Below, one piece after another: positions 6,752 to 14,661 of a stretch of DNA of 16,444 nt (position 1 is the first letter of the stretch; the number at the start of each line of letters is the position of its first letter). Origin of the DNA: Patescibacteria group bacterium. GTDB taxonomy: Bacteria > Patescibacteriota > Microgenomatia > PFEM01 > JAHIFH01. The notes under the pieces were generated by a model, which was not told the DNA's origin, did not search any database, and saw only the letters and a list, made by a program, of their open reading frames with translations. The stretch covers positions 1 to 16,444 of the forward strand of contig JAHIFH010000052.1 of the NCBI GenBank assembly GCA_018900995.1. The letters run 5' to 3'. A program made the translations under genes and the position numbers.

Positions 6752-8674
6752 ATGCTCGAAGATCTGCCAGAGGAAATGAAAGAAAAAGGAACTCATCGTC
6801 ATCATGGAGAGCCGACAGTAATGCCGGAAATGTTTGGCGAAGAAAAAGGCGTTAGGTTTAAATTGGGACCTATTAGACAGTCACTTAAAGGGATGCTTGG
6901 AGTGCGGAGGGTCGAGGAAATTGATGAGGCTATTAGTGGGCTGGAATCAGAGCCACTTAAAAGCGCTCTTCGATATACTAAGGAGACTCATGTCGAAGAA
7001 CATCAATCTCCAGAGTTCCGGCAGGAAATACTTAATAGAAATAAAACTTTAAGAGACTTGATTACAGAAGGATCATTGACCGAGAAGGAGAAGGAGATAG
7101 CCGAGAAATTAATTGGCTATAATGTTAGGCAACTGAAGAAATCTGAGAGGGTAATGGTGGGTGGAGTGGAAGAATTGAAGAGTATAAGAGAAGCAACTGA
7201 GAGAGGAGCAGTGGCTCAGGAAGAAGCCCTAGAGGCTCAGAAAAGAGCAATAGGTGAAGAGGAATTACCTGAGGAGAAGGAAAAACAAAGGGTCCGACTC
7301 CATGCTCTTTTAGAATTGATCGAAGCTAATGATCTTCCGGTGGCTCCGGTGCCAGGAAGAATGCTTTATGGGAGAAATCCAGAGTTTGCTCAGAGAATAA
7401 TGACTTGGGTAGAGAGCGAAAGGCTTGATGAAGAGTTAAGAAGAGAGGCGAGAGCTAGACTAAGGCTTCAACACTGTGCTGCCATTGCCGCCGCCATTCC
7501 AGGAAGAACTGAAGAGGCGATAGCTTATCTTTTTAATGTTTTTTTGGAACCCGAATCTCAAAGATATGCTCTTGAAGCAGAAGATTTCCACTTTTTGTTT
7601 AGCGAGGAGGGAGAAAAGATTCATGGTTTTAAAATTAGAGAAGCTTGGAGTCTTTTACAAAAAGCGGCTACTGAAAAATTAGAAATTCCAGAGAAAAGAG
7701 AAAAAGTGAGGTATTTGGGAGAAAGAATGCCGGCACCGATTAAGGCTGGACTAATGAGGGAAATCCAAAGGCGTTTGGTGGAAACAATTCCTGAAGAACC
7801 TGGAGTTGATAGGGAGGCAGTAGCTAAGAAATCTTTACAATTAGCCGAGAGACTTGCAATTGCCACTAGAGAAACCTCTGTTTGGAATTCAGACATTCAG
7901 GGGCTTGATCCTTTAGCTGAAGCAATCTATCTTAGAAAATACCGAACCAAGAGGGCAGTCCGGGTGAGAGATCGAGGGCCGGATATTACTATTACTAGAA
8001 TAGAGGGTTTTGGGACTTCTTTTTTCAGATCAGCCCAAGATATTAGAGACAAATATATTGTTACTCCAGATTTGGATTTAAGGAGTCTGAGTGAAGACCC
8101 CGATGCTAAAAGGAGAATTACTACTATGCTTGAATTAAATCGGGCCCCAGCCGACGAAAGGGGAGAGCCTAAGGTTGATAAACTGAGACGACTCACTCCT
8201 GAGAGGCTAAATTTTCATAACCTCCCAGAAGGGTCATATATGTTTTATATAGGGGCGGTAGTTCCTAGGATTCTTAAAGCTAAGGATTTATTACTCCAAA
8301 CGACATGGAAGCCTGAGGACTTTAGTTCTGATGCCATTGAAAGTTGGGTAGCCCCGTTTGATACCGCCGACCCCTATGAAATAACGCGACTAAAAACAGA
8401 ATTTCTCTTAGGTGCTTTCTATGCAGTTTTTTCTCGTCCTAAAGCAGCAACAGATTTACATTGGGATGGTATTGCTCTAAAAGGGGTTGAAGATAATTTG
8501 CTTTGGACTTTTACTATCGAGGAGGGCGAAAGAGCGGGCGAGAGAGTGTCTTTCATAAGCCAACCCCAGTTGAGTTGGATTAAGGAAAATCTCAAGAAAG
8601 GCTGGAGGCTTAATATTGAACACGAAGCAGCGATGGTAGGGGTGAGAACCAAGATTACTAAGAGGGTTATCTAG
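6752..8674 (+). CDS. Large soluble hypothetical protein within the T4SS locus
   Basis: I do not recognise a family. The 640-residue product has no signal peptide and no membrane helix, one cysteine (C242), and is rich in Glu, Lys and Arg, so it should be cytoplasmic. Residues about 50-190 are charged helical repeats with coiled-coil character, 190-400 mostly helical, and 400-640 a more mixed, conserved-looking part containing 'LPEGSYMFYIGAVVPRILK' (491-509), 'LLGAFYAVFSRPKAATDLHW' (552-571) and 'LLWTFTIEEGERAGERVSF' (583-601). The start is ATG 6752, set by TATAAT seven bases upstream. It lies on the strand opposite to the secretion genes, between prgI and virB6, and converges on virB6 with a 22-bp gap. 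Its position makes a regulator, chaperone or substrate of the system possible, but nothing in the sequence proves it. Confidence 0.85.
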   Translation: MLEDLPEEMKEKGTHRHHGEPTVMPEMFGEEKGVRFKLGPIRQSLKGMLGVRRVEEIDEAISGLESEPLKSALRYTKETHVEEHQSPEFRQEILNRNKTLRDLITEGSLTEKEKEIAEKLIGYNVRQLKKSERVMVGGVEELKSIREATERGAVAQEEALEAQKRAIGEEELPEEKEKQRVRLHALLELIEANDLPVAPVPGRMLYGRNPEFAQRIMTWVESERLDEELRREARARLRLQHCAAIAAAIPGRTEEAIAYLFNVFLEPESQRYALEAEDFHFLFSEEGEKIHGFKIREAWSLLQKAATEKLEIPEKREKVRYLGERMPAPIKAGLMREIQRRLVETIPEEPGVDREAVAKKSLQLAERLAIATRETSVWNSDIQGLDPLAEAIYLRKYRTKRAVRVRDRGPDITITRIEGFGTSFFRSAQDIRDKYIVTPDLDLRSLSEDPDAKRRITTMLELNRAPADERGEPKVDKLRRLTPERLNFHNLPEGSYMFYIGAVVPRILKAKDLLLQTTWKPEDFSSDAIESWVAPFDTADPYEITRLKTEFLLGAFYAVFSRPKAATDLHWDGIALKGVEDNLLWTFTIEEGERAGERVSFISQPQLSWIKENLKKGWRLNIEHEAAMVGVRTKITKRVI

Positions 8675-8696
8675 GCCTGGGACGGCCGCTCTGTCT

Positions 8697-10265
8697 TCAA
8701 GCGGAACGTTCCCTTGGAGCAGAGCTTGGGGGTAGTTCCTGATCTGTTGGTTGTCCTCCCCCTCTCCCCAATCCAAGACGTGGGTAAACGCGCTCAGTAA
8801 CGTATGTTCTACCAGCTTCTTGAGCGAGCCCCAAGCCATAGCCAGCAACTCCAGTAATTGGTCCCATTGCTTCACCAATCGCTGTGCCATATTCAAATGG
8901 CTTGCCGGCAAAGAAGGCTTTAATCATATCTGAGACTTTGGGAGTCATCAGCAAAATACCAAGCCCAACGATAGGTAGAAGGATAAGATTGCCAGTTGGA
9001 CCAGTTTCAGTTACTCCTGCTAATCCTGACAGTGTTATAAAACCAGCCAGGAAGGTCATAACAAAAACAGCGGGCCAAACAGCTAAATTAGCGATTAGAT
9101 TTCTAAACCAACTGCCCACTGCGTTGCTACCCGGTAAGGCACCTACCAGAAGTTGAAAAGGAGCAAAAATTAGAGCAATAAGGACGTTAATATACGCCTT
9201 CAAAAGCGCCCAACAAACTCGCAAGAGAGCAATTAAAAGAAGGATAACGAGAACCACAGCAATAATTAGGGCAATTGCCCCTATTCCGGGCCCGATAATA
9301 GTGACACTGCTAGCAAGACCAAGGATGCCAACAACACCTAGGATTAGGATAATCAAAAGTATAAGAGCCAGGGGAGCGATTCCGACTATAAGCATAGTAT
9401 AAAAAAGTGTAAAGTCACTTGTGGTAGGTTGGTCGGGGAGGGGTCCTTTTATAAGTGTTTCAAGCCAGTCTGGGAAGCCTAATTGAATATTAGAAAAAAG
9501 GAATATAGTAAGATTAATTAGCACATACATTAAGTCAATCAGAAATCCCACGATGGCATAAGAGAAGGTGATTAAAATCAGAGCCAAAATCACCCTGGGT
9601 AGAGCTGATTGGATGGTAATTACTGTTTGAGGGTTAATTTTAACCCTAAACATAATAGCGAAACCCATGAAGACAAGAATTAAAACAAAGAAAACATAAG
9701 TAACGTCCCGAAAGGCTTTCCAAATAGGCAGAGCATACTGGAACTTTCCCCAGCCGACCGCCTCTTGGGCATAAGCAGGTTGAACCAGATTTAATCTTCG
9801 ACCAACGTCGGCTAGATATTCAACCCCCGAAGCGGGCGGGTTGGCATAAATCAGACTGATGAAATTAGCCAGTTGAAAAACAGCGCCGTTGCTTGGAGAC
9901 CCCATCCCTATAGGCTCGGGGCAATCTTCCTCACATTGAGGACAGTCAGATTTGGGATCTTCAATTTTACACTTATACCAACATGAAATTTTTTCAAAAT
10001 AACAGTCTTCTTGGCCTTCATATTCACTAGGGTCACCAACAATAAGGGTGACGATTGACATAATAGTTGCCCTCATGGTTTCGTAGACAAAACTTTGCAA
10101 GTTCATTTCTTCAGTTTCAAAAACCGCGTTATAGAATTGGAAGGGGTAAGTGCTATTAGGACCAGAAGAAAAAGCCCGAATTGGCTGGGCAAAGAGAGGA
10201 AGAAACAGGGCTAAGATAAGAATAATTAAAGCAATTTTTCTTTTAGTTAAAAGTTTAGGCAGCAT
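8697..10265 (-). CDS. virB6: VirB6/TrbL-like polytopic T4SS membrane protein
   Basis: The 522-residue product has an N-terminal signal-like helix (10-31, ending QPIRA). Next is an outward region with six cysteines (C88, C95, C99, C108, C111, C115), then 'QPAYAQ' near 162-167. About seven membrane segments follow from 188 to 440, including 'FRVKINPQTVITIQSALPRV' (206-225), 'FSYAIVGFLIDLMYV' (234-248) and 'APFQLLVGALPGSNAVGSW' (368-386). This wording is what I know from VirB6/TrbL-like proteins of Patescibacteria T4SS loci. VirB6 proteins form part of the membrane channel. A Gly/Pro-rich polar tail ends the protein. ATG 10265 may have its own leaderless promoter; AAGGGAG is 16 bases upstream, too far to be a normal Shine-Dalgarno. 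It follows the Cys-rich gene by 38 nt. Confidence 0.87.
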   Translation of the reverse strand: MLPKLLTKRKIALIILILALFLPLFAQPIRAFSSGPNSTYPFQFYNAVFETEEMNLQSFVYETMRATIMSIVTLIVGDPSEYEGQEDCYFEKISCWYKCKIEDPKSDCPQCEEDCPEPIGMGSPSNGAVFQLANFISLIYANPPASGVEYLADVGRRLNLVQPAYAQEAVGWGKFQYALPIWKAFRDVTYVFFVLILVFMGFAIMFRVKINPQTVITIQSALPRVILALILITFSYAIVGFLIDLMYVLINLTIFLFSNIQLGFPDWLETLIKGPLPDQPTTSDFTLFYTMLIVGIAPLALILLIILILGVVGILGLASSVTIIGPGIGAIALIIAVVLVILLLIALLRVCWALLKAYINVLIALIFAPFQLLVGALPGSNAVGSWFRNLIANLAVWPAVFVMTFLAGFITLSGLAGVTETGPTGNLILLPIVGLGILLMTPKVSDMIKAFFAGKPFEYGTAIGEAMGPITGVAGYGLGLAQEAGRTYVTERVYPRLGLGRGGGQPTDQELPPSSAPRERSA

Positions 10266-10272
10266 TGATTTA

Positions 10273-10301
10273 ACAATAACACTCCCTTAAAGTAATTTCA
10301 A
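10273..10301 (-). promoter_or_regulatory. Possible internal promoter before the virB6-like gene
   Basis: On the minus strand TTGAAA (plus 10296-10301) and TATTGT (10273-10278) are 17 bp apart, and the -10 ends seven bases before ATG 10265. The -10 is a 4/6 match, so this is moderate evidence only. Confidence 0.4.
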
Positions 10302-10303
10302 CT

Positions 10304-12745
10304 TTACTCTTTCCAGGGCATCAGGGCTCTAGTTACCCACTCTTTAGCTAATTGAACTCCGCCTAGATAGTTAAAATAGAATTTGCCAATTGAGGGTGCA
10401 ATTGAGTCAAACCCTGATTGGGTATATACGATTTCGCTACTGGCGTCAATTTCCCTAAACTCAGTGATTTTAGCTGGGCGGAAAATGTTAAATAACCCAG
10501 CAGTTTCCGCTAGGCCGGTTTGCTCCCAGATATCAGTAAGATAGGGGTGAAGAAGAGTGATGCCAATTTCGCGATTTACCTCGCGCGTTTCTTTATTTAG
10601 ACAAGGATCATCAGGGCAAAGACTAGTTCCAGTTGGACCACAAGTATAATCGGAACACTCGGTGTAATTTTCATTAATAAACATGTCAACTGCCGTCATT
10701 TCAATGTTTATTGGGTTACAACAAAGGTCATCATTTTCATTAGTGTCAGTAATAGCTTCCATCTCGCATTGATTAACGGCTAAAGCATCGGGTAGTCCAC
10801 AAGTAGGACCGGGTGGAACAGGAGGTCCAACACCAGAGCAGAACGGTAGACAACAAACCTCACCAGGTGGTACTGGACTACAGTCTGTGTAGCCACAAAT
10901 ACAACCCCCCCACATATGATAGCCACAATAGCCTATTTGTGAGTGTTCTCCCATACAGGAATTATCAGCTAAACAACTGCAGTCGGGAGTTGGGTAAAGC
11001 ACTTTACAGCCAGCGGGAATACAACCCGCACTTGGCCCTTGAGCCAGAAGAATTTTTTCTTCCTGGGCTTTTTCCTCAGCGGGACTGGCAATGATTGGTT
11101 CTGATTTGTTTTGAGAAAATTGCAAATCTTCTTTATAAAATGGCACTAACATCTTTTGTACTTCTTGAGTAGATTCATAAAGCCGAGCAACATGAGGGAC
11201 TTTTTCTACTTGGTTTTCTGGGTTAGTAATCTCAAATGTATCAAGGGGCTTGGAACCAAGATAAGGAATAATCATTCCTGGTGTGTCTTCACGAGAGAAC
11301 ATGGGAACGACTTCCCAAAGTTTACCTGCGTCAGAAAACTCTTTTTCTTCTAGGTCTTTAAACTTCCAATCTTTCCATTTTTCAGCATAATCCTCTTCAC
11401 TAGGGTCAGGCGGATAGTTACCCTCTAGAGTTAACATTTGTTGGGCAAGTTCGAGCTGATAAAAATAAGGAATTTTCAGGAAGGGAAATAAACTGACAAG
11501 AGTAGAGCTATTCCACTCATCAAGAATTCCTTTAACAGCCCTAATTAAATTATGATCAGTGGTTGTGTTGTAGCCATAAAGACAGTAATGAGTAATTGCC
11601 AAGGGGTCAAGATTAAAAGAAACTTTAGCATGTTCAACGATTTTATCTGCGATTAGAGCAAGCACATCTAGCCAAAAAGGAGCATGCCAGCATATTCGGC
11701 GAACATAGTTAAGCTCATAATTGTGGACTCCTCCTTCGTGAATGTTTTCTGCTTGTGTGGCTTGGGCTCTTTCAATCATTTGCTCTTTTAGCTTGTCTTG
11801 ATAAACCATTGGCGCTAATTTCCGGAAAACACCTTGGTAGTTAATCCTCAAATTTGAATTGACGCCATGAAGGAGATCAACATCTCCTATTATTGGAAAA
11901 GAAATAGCCAAAGGATAACGGCGATAGTATTCATGAGTGCCCTCAAAATAATCAGCTAGATATAATTTTTCATCCTCATGAACCTTATCTACTCTGCCAG
12001 TTATTTCCTCTCTTTTTTTACCCACAAAAGGGATTTTGGTATCTGAGGGATTGATTACTATTGTTCCGGGTGGCGGTTCAGGCCACTTTCTAGTAACCCA
12101 GACGTTGCCTTCACACTCTACGTCTTTATCTCGCCATTCCCAAGAGACTGTGTCGAAAACAGTAGAACTAGTGGCGCAAGAAGGACAAAATAGCCCGGTG
12201 ATATTGCAAAGGTCACAATCAAGATTGCGATAAGGACGAGAGTCTCTGTCGCCAATAAGGTCAGGTCTACATTGAAGAGAGCCAGACGGAAAATAGTCGG
12301 GAGGTAAATCTGGAGGTCCTACTGGAGGAGGGGATGGTTCACATGAACATGGTTCAGTCTCTACCACAACAACATCTTCAAGCTCGTCGGGTTGATCAAC
12401 AATAATTCTGGTTTCTCCCGTAGTCAAAAGAGTTTTTCCTTTAGCGTGGTCGCACCCCTTTATATGGACAGCATACTCACCATAGGGGATATTGTAAAAG
12501 ACAAAATAATAGTATCCCTGCTCATTGCCGTGTGGTTCATCCCAGTAAATCTCTGAATAGTCATCACATTCAGGAGTAAGACATCTAATTAGATATGCTT
12601 CTTCTTCGCAATTGATAAATTGACCTTCATAGGCTAATCTAGCCGTAACAGTACTGGTTTGATTTTGGGCAAGAGAAAGAGAAGGGGAAAAAGAGCAAGA
12701 GACTAAAAGGAAAAAGAAAACTGAGGTGGGCAGGAGTTTTTTCAT
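10304..12745 (-). CDS. Large secreted Cys-rich protein of the T4SS locus
   Basis: This 813-residue protein begins with a clear export signal. The stretch LVSC (14-17) fits a lipobox with C17 as lipid anchor; cleavage after LSLA (26) is the alternative. Residues about 30-130 look like an exported beta-sandwich (TVTARLAYEG, then YYYFVFYNIPYGEYAVHIKG). I count 35 cysteines, in two clusters: 46-211, including CDLC-x6-CPSC at 177-190, and 575-715 with 20 cysteines. The middle (230-560) is Cys-poor and mixed. No C-terminal membrane helix is obvious. I recognise similar proteins only as uncharacterised neighbours of VirB6 in Patescibacteria T4SS loci. A surface or tip component held by disulfides is inferred. 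The ATG overlaps the preceding pilin stop by one base (TAATG), implying coupled translation. Confidence 0.85.
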   Translation of the reverse strand: MKKLLPTSVFFFLLVSCSFSPSLSLAQNQTSTVTARLAYEGQFINCEEEAYLIRCLTPECDDYSEIYWDEPHGNEQGYYYFVFYNIPYGEYAVHIKGCDHAKGKTLLTTGETRIIVDQPDELEDVVVVETEPCSCEPSPPPVGPPDLPPDYFPSGSLQCRPDLIGDRDSRPYRNLDCDLCNITGLFCPSCATSSTVFDTVSWEWRDKDVECEGNVWVTRKWPEPPPGTIVINPSDTKIPFVGKKREEITGRVDKVHEDEKLYLADYFEGTHEYYRRYPLAISFPIIGDVDLLHGVNSNLRINYQGVFRKLAPMVYQDKLKEQMIERAQATQAENIHEGGVHNYELNYVRRICWHAPFWLDVLALIADKIVEHAKVSFNLDPLAITHYCLYGYNTTTDHNLIRAVKGILDEWNSSTLVSLFPFLKIPYFYQLELAQQMLTLEGNYPPDPSEEDYAEKWKDWKFKDLEEKEFSDAGKLWEVVPMFSREDTPGMIIPYLGSKPLDTFEITNPENQVEKVPHVARLYESTQEVQKMLVPFYKEDLQFSQNKSEPIIASPAEEKAQEEKILLAQGPSAGCIPAGCKVLYPTPDCSCLADNSCMGEHSQIGYCGYHMWGGCICGYTDCSPVPPGEVCCLPFCSGVGPPVPPGPTCGLPDALAVNQCEMEAITDTNENDDLCCNPINIEMTAVDMFINENYTECSDYTCGPTGTSLCPDDPCLNKETREVNREIGITLLHPYLTDIWEQTGLAETAGLFNIFRPAKITEFREIDASSEIVYTQSGFDSIAPSIGKFYFNYLGGVQLAKEWVTRALMPWKE

Positions 12746-13032
12746 TATTGGCTAATTTCGAACTTAAGTAGCTGTTCTCCCAAGCCAGTAAATTCAGCGA
12801 TAAATTTGAGGATAAACCAAGCAGCAATAATCAAGACTAACCCGAGAATCGCGTAAGTAATCGTTTTTCTGGCTGATTCCGCTGCTTTAGCATCGCCACC
12901 TGAAGTTAAATATCTGAATCCACCAATAAGAAGCATAATAAAAGCAAGAATACCGGCGAGGCGAATAACAAGATTAAAAATATTTTCAACAATATCAACT
13001 AAATCTTTAATCTCATGGACATCTCCGACCAT
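12745..13032 (-). CDS. T4SS pilin-like protein 6 (VirB2-like)
   Basis: A 95-residue protein with two membrane helices (about 19-41 and 57-80) joined by the short polar loop FRYLTSGGDAKAAESARK. This helix-loop-helix with a '[YW]-x-T-S/A-G-G-D' loop is the hallmark of the VirB2-like T4SS pilin family common in Patescibacteria. It lacks a cleavable signal peptide, and a short amphipathic N-terminus (8-18) precedes helix 1. Its closest relative in the window is pilin 5 (shared 'TSGGD' and 'GLV' pattern). It is separated from the other pilins by a terminator, has its own promoter ending eight bases before ATG 13032, and is coupled to the Cys-rich protein by a TAATG overlap. It may therefore be a specialised pilin made with the Cys-rich protein and VirB6. 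Confidence 0.85.
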   Translation of the reverse strand: MVGDVHEIKDLVDIVENIFNLVIRLAGILAFIMLLIGGFRYLTSGGDAKAAESARKTITYAILGLVLIIAAWFILKFIAEFTGLGEQLLKFEISQ

Positions 13033-13040
13033 TATTTTTC

Positions 13041-13069
13041 ACTTTACAATAGCAAACACCTACCGTCAA
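13041..13069 (-). promoter_or_regulatory. Promoter of the pilin 6 - Cys-rich - virB6 unit, leaderless layout
   Basis: On the minus strand TTGACG (plus 13064-13069) and TAAAGT (13041-13046) are 17 bp apart. The -10 ends eight bases before ATG 13032, which has no good Shine-Dalgarno. The -35 lies in the centre of the palindrome at 13057-13078. Confidence 0.6.
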
Positions 13070-13078
13070 GAGTAGGTG
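13057..13078. promoter_or_regulatory. Palindrome around the -35 box, candidate operator
   Basis: CACCTAC (13057-13063) and GTAGGTG (13072-13078) are perfect 7-bp inverted arms. The eight bases between them contain TTGACG, the -35 of the pilin 6 promoter. A dimeric regulator bound here would block or position RNA polymerase. A hairpin role in RNA is less likely, because the element lies upstream of the predicted transcription start. Confidence 0.45.
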
Positions 13079-13095
13079 ATTGAGTGATTTAACTC

Positions 13096-13158
13096 AAAAA
13101 CAACGTAACCAAGCGGCACTTTAATTATTTAAAGTGCTTTTACCCATCCTTTGGTTAC
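13096..13158 (-). terminator. Two-tier intrinsic terminator after the first five pilin genes
   Basis: Outer arms GTAACCAA (13105-13112) and TTGGTTAC (13151-13158) enclose a perfect inner hairpin GCACTTTAA (13116-13124)/TTAAAGTGC (13129-13137). On the minus strand the outer stem is followed by GTTG and five T residues (plus 13096-13100). The outer stem includes the TAA stop of pilin 5. A further small inverted repeat, TTGAGT/ACTCAA (13080-13097), lies just downstream and could compete with or extend the structure. Confidence 0.6.
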
Positions 13159-13529
13159 TGAATAACCGGGATTTTGAATTCGAAAATTGGTCCAATACCA
13201 AAGAATGTTTGTAACAAGCGAATGATTGCCCAGGCGGCAAAAACGATTACCAGTCCAATCAAAGCGGCAGTAATTGTCCCTTGAGCTTTAGCTGTTCCGT
13301 CTTTGTCTCCACCAGAAGTAATCCACCTGATTCCACCGAGTACTAAGAATATAAAGGATATAAGGGCAGCAATAACTAAAAGCAATTTAACGGCAGTCGA
13401 GATAATAGCTGGAACTGTGATATTCTCTAACCCTGTAAATCCCTCTCCTGGTTCAATTTTAATTACGTCATTAGCCAACAAAACGGGAGCAAACATTAAA
13501 TAGCTTGTTAGCTCTTTTAACCTTTTCAT
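13155..13529 (-). CDS. T4SS pilin-like protein 5 (VirB2-like)
   Basis: From ATG 13529 the protein has 124 residues: an N-terminal stretch with signal-like character (YLMFAPVLLA at 9-18), an exported-looking segment, then helices at about 47-67 and 87-108 linked by WITSGGDKDGTAKAQG. The loop and the 'AALIGLVIVFAAWAI' second helix match the VirB2-like pilin family. GTG 13535 is also possible, but AAGGGGGTGA (plus 13532-13541, nearly the ideal Shine-Dalgarno) is spaced for ATG 13529 and overlaps the GTG. It ends at the terminator that separates it from pilin 6. It is the only pilin here with a plausible cleavable leader, which may mark a different maturation route. Confidence 0.84.
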   Translation of the reverse strand: MKRLKELTSYLMFAPVLLANDVIKIEPGEGFTGLENITVPAIISTAVKLLLVIAALISFIFLVLGGIRWITSGGDKDGTAKAQGTITAALIGLVIVFAAWAIIRLLQTFFGIGPIFEFKIPVIQ

Positions 13530-13543
13530 TTTCACCCCCTTTC

Positions 13544-13912
13544 CTAATCAGAAATTAAGTATGGCGAGATATCAAAAAATAAATTCTTTAATTCTTCGAT
13601 GCCAAAGAAAGCACCAATTATTTTCATTATAGCAAAAACTGCAAAGAGAATGACTAAACCAATAACGGCACTGACAACTTTACCTCTGGCTGATTCCATT
13701 TGGGCTTTGTCGTTGCCAGCCGTCATCCATTGAATGGCGCCGATAACAATGAAGATAAAAGCAACAATAACCCCAACAATCAGCAAGATACTAATGATGT
13801 TTCCCAAGAAAAGATTGAGAATATTAACTCCTTCACCCCTACCAATCAATGGATCTAGAGCAGGGTTGTAAATTCCTTCTGGCGCTTGGGCTAAAAGATT
13901 TTCTATCATCAT
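13544..13912 (-). CDS. T4SS pilin-like protein 4 (VirB2-like)
   Basis: A 122-residue protein with helices at about 36-60 and 78-102 around the loop QWMTAGNDKAQMESARGK, a variant (GND) of the pilin loop. The N-terminus is MMIENLLAQAPEG; the LLAQ wording recurs in pilin 3. Two adjacent ATG codons (13912 and 13909) are possible starts and no clear Shine-Dalgarno is present. Nine bases separate it from pilin 3, so co-transcription is expected. A membrane pilin subunit of the secretion system is the best reading. Confidence 0.82.
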   Translation of the reverse strand: MMIENLLAQAPEGIYNPALDPLIGRGEGVNILNLFLGNIISILLIVGVIVAFIFIVIGAIQWMTAGNDKAQMESARGKVVSAVIGLVILFAVFAIMKIIGAFFGIEELKNLFFDISPYLISD

Positions 13913-13921
13913 GCTTTGATT

Positions 13922-14302
13922 TTATGGTCCTAATAACTCGATAACATCTTGGGGATTAAGAATATCAATTCCTAAAAGACTACCAATAAGAGAGACTAAA
14001 GCATAGGCCAAAACAATGACTATTAATCCAGTTAAGGCACCAGTAATTTTTTTAGTGGCTTCTTCGATTTTTTTTGAATCACCGCCAGCCGTGAGGTAGC
14101 CATAAGCGCCGATGATTAACATGAAGAAGAACCAGATGCCAGCGACGACAGTCATTATCCCAATAATATTGGAGATAATTTGAGTGAAGATTCCTGCGGC
14201 TGTGCCGATATCTTCAGCGCCCCCCAGCCAACCCCAAGGACCAAAACCGTCCTCACCCCCAAGTTGGCCAAGATTGATTTGGGCTAATAATTGCTTTTCC
14301 AT
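13922..14302 (-). CDS. T4SS pilin-like protein 3 (VirB2-like)
   Basis: A 126-residue protein with helices at about 44-68 and 88-112 linked by YGYLTAGGDSKKIEEATKK, the typical pilin loop. The N-terminus (MEKQLLAQINLGQLGG, then a Gly/Trp-rich GFGPWGWLGG) is longer than in its neighbours and could be surface-exposed. It starts six bases after the pilin 2 stop, without an evident Shine-Dalgarno, so it probably relies on coupled translation. Confidence 0.83.
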   Translation of the reverse strand: MEKQLLAQINLGQLGGEDGFGPWGWLGGAEDIGTAAGIFTQIISNIIGIMTVVAGIWFFFMLIIGAYGYLTAGGDSKKIEEATKKITGALTGLIVIVLAYALVSLIGSLLGIDILNPQDVIELLGP

Positions 14303-14308
14303 AAAAAT

Positions 14309-14659
14309 TTAAGTTCCCGGTCCGTAAAGCTTTGGATTTAAAATCGCGGTTGGATCGCCAAATAAAAGATAACCAAATATGGCTGCCAGAACAAATGAGC
14401 CAACAATAAATAAAAGCCCCATCATTGATTGCCAGATTTTTGCCCAGGCAGCCGCCATTTTTTTCGGGTCATCACCAGCGCTTAAGAATCCATATCCTGC
14501 CAAGACGAGATTGAAGAAAGCAAAAAGCCCGCCAACAACAATTAAAAGGCGGATAATGTTGTTCAGGAAATAAATGAGCCCTCCAGCCTTGATACCCCCG
14601 TATCCTTGAGGGTTAATTCTTTCTAAAGGGTTTGTGATTTTTCCAAAGATATTATCCAT
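14309..14659 (-). CDS. T4SS pilin-like protein 2 (VirB2-like)
   Basis: A 116-residue protein with helices at about 35-60 and 76-100 around the loop FLSAGDDPKKMAAAWAK. The loop has GDD in place of GGD, and the second helix (MMGLLFIVGSFVLAAIFGYL) is richer in aromatic residues than in the other pilins, so it is one of the more divergent copies. ATG 14659 has a strong GGAGGA Shine-Dalgarno (plus 14668-14673, eight-base spacing) lying within the end of pilin 1's coding sequence. The gap to pilin 1 is only two bases. Confidence 0.8.
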   Translation of the reverse strand: MDNIFGKITNPLERINPQGYGGIKAGGLIYFLNNIIRLLIVVGGLFAFFNLVLAGYGFLSAGDDPKKMAAAWAKIWQSMMGLLFIVGSFVLAAIFGYLLFGDPTAILNPKLYGPGT

Positions 14660-14661
14660 TT

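Noticed and set aside
5202..8699. Possible TGA recoding (alternative code of some Patescibacteria)
   Set aside because: TGA ends the prgI-like and virB6-like genes at sensible places, and no other gene contains an in-frame TGA.
8477..8911. A 144-codon minus-strand open frame across the convergent gene ends
   Set aside because: It overlaps the ends of both the 640-residue gene and virB6 in other frames and shows no protein-like pattern or start signals.
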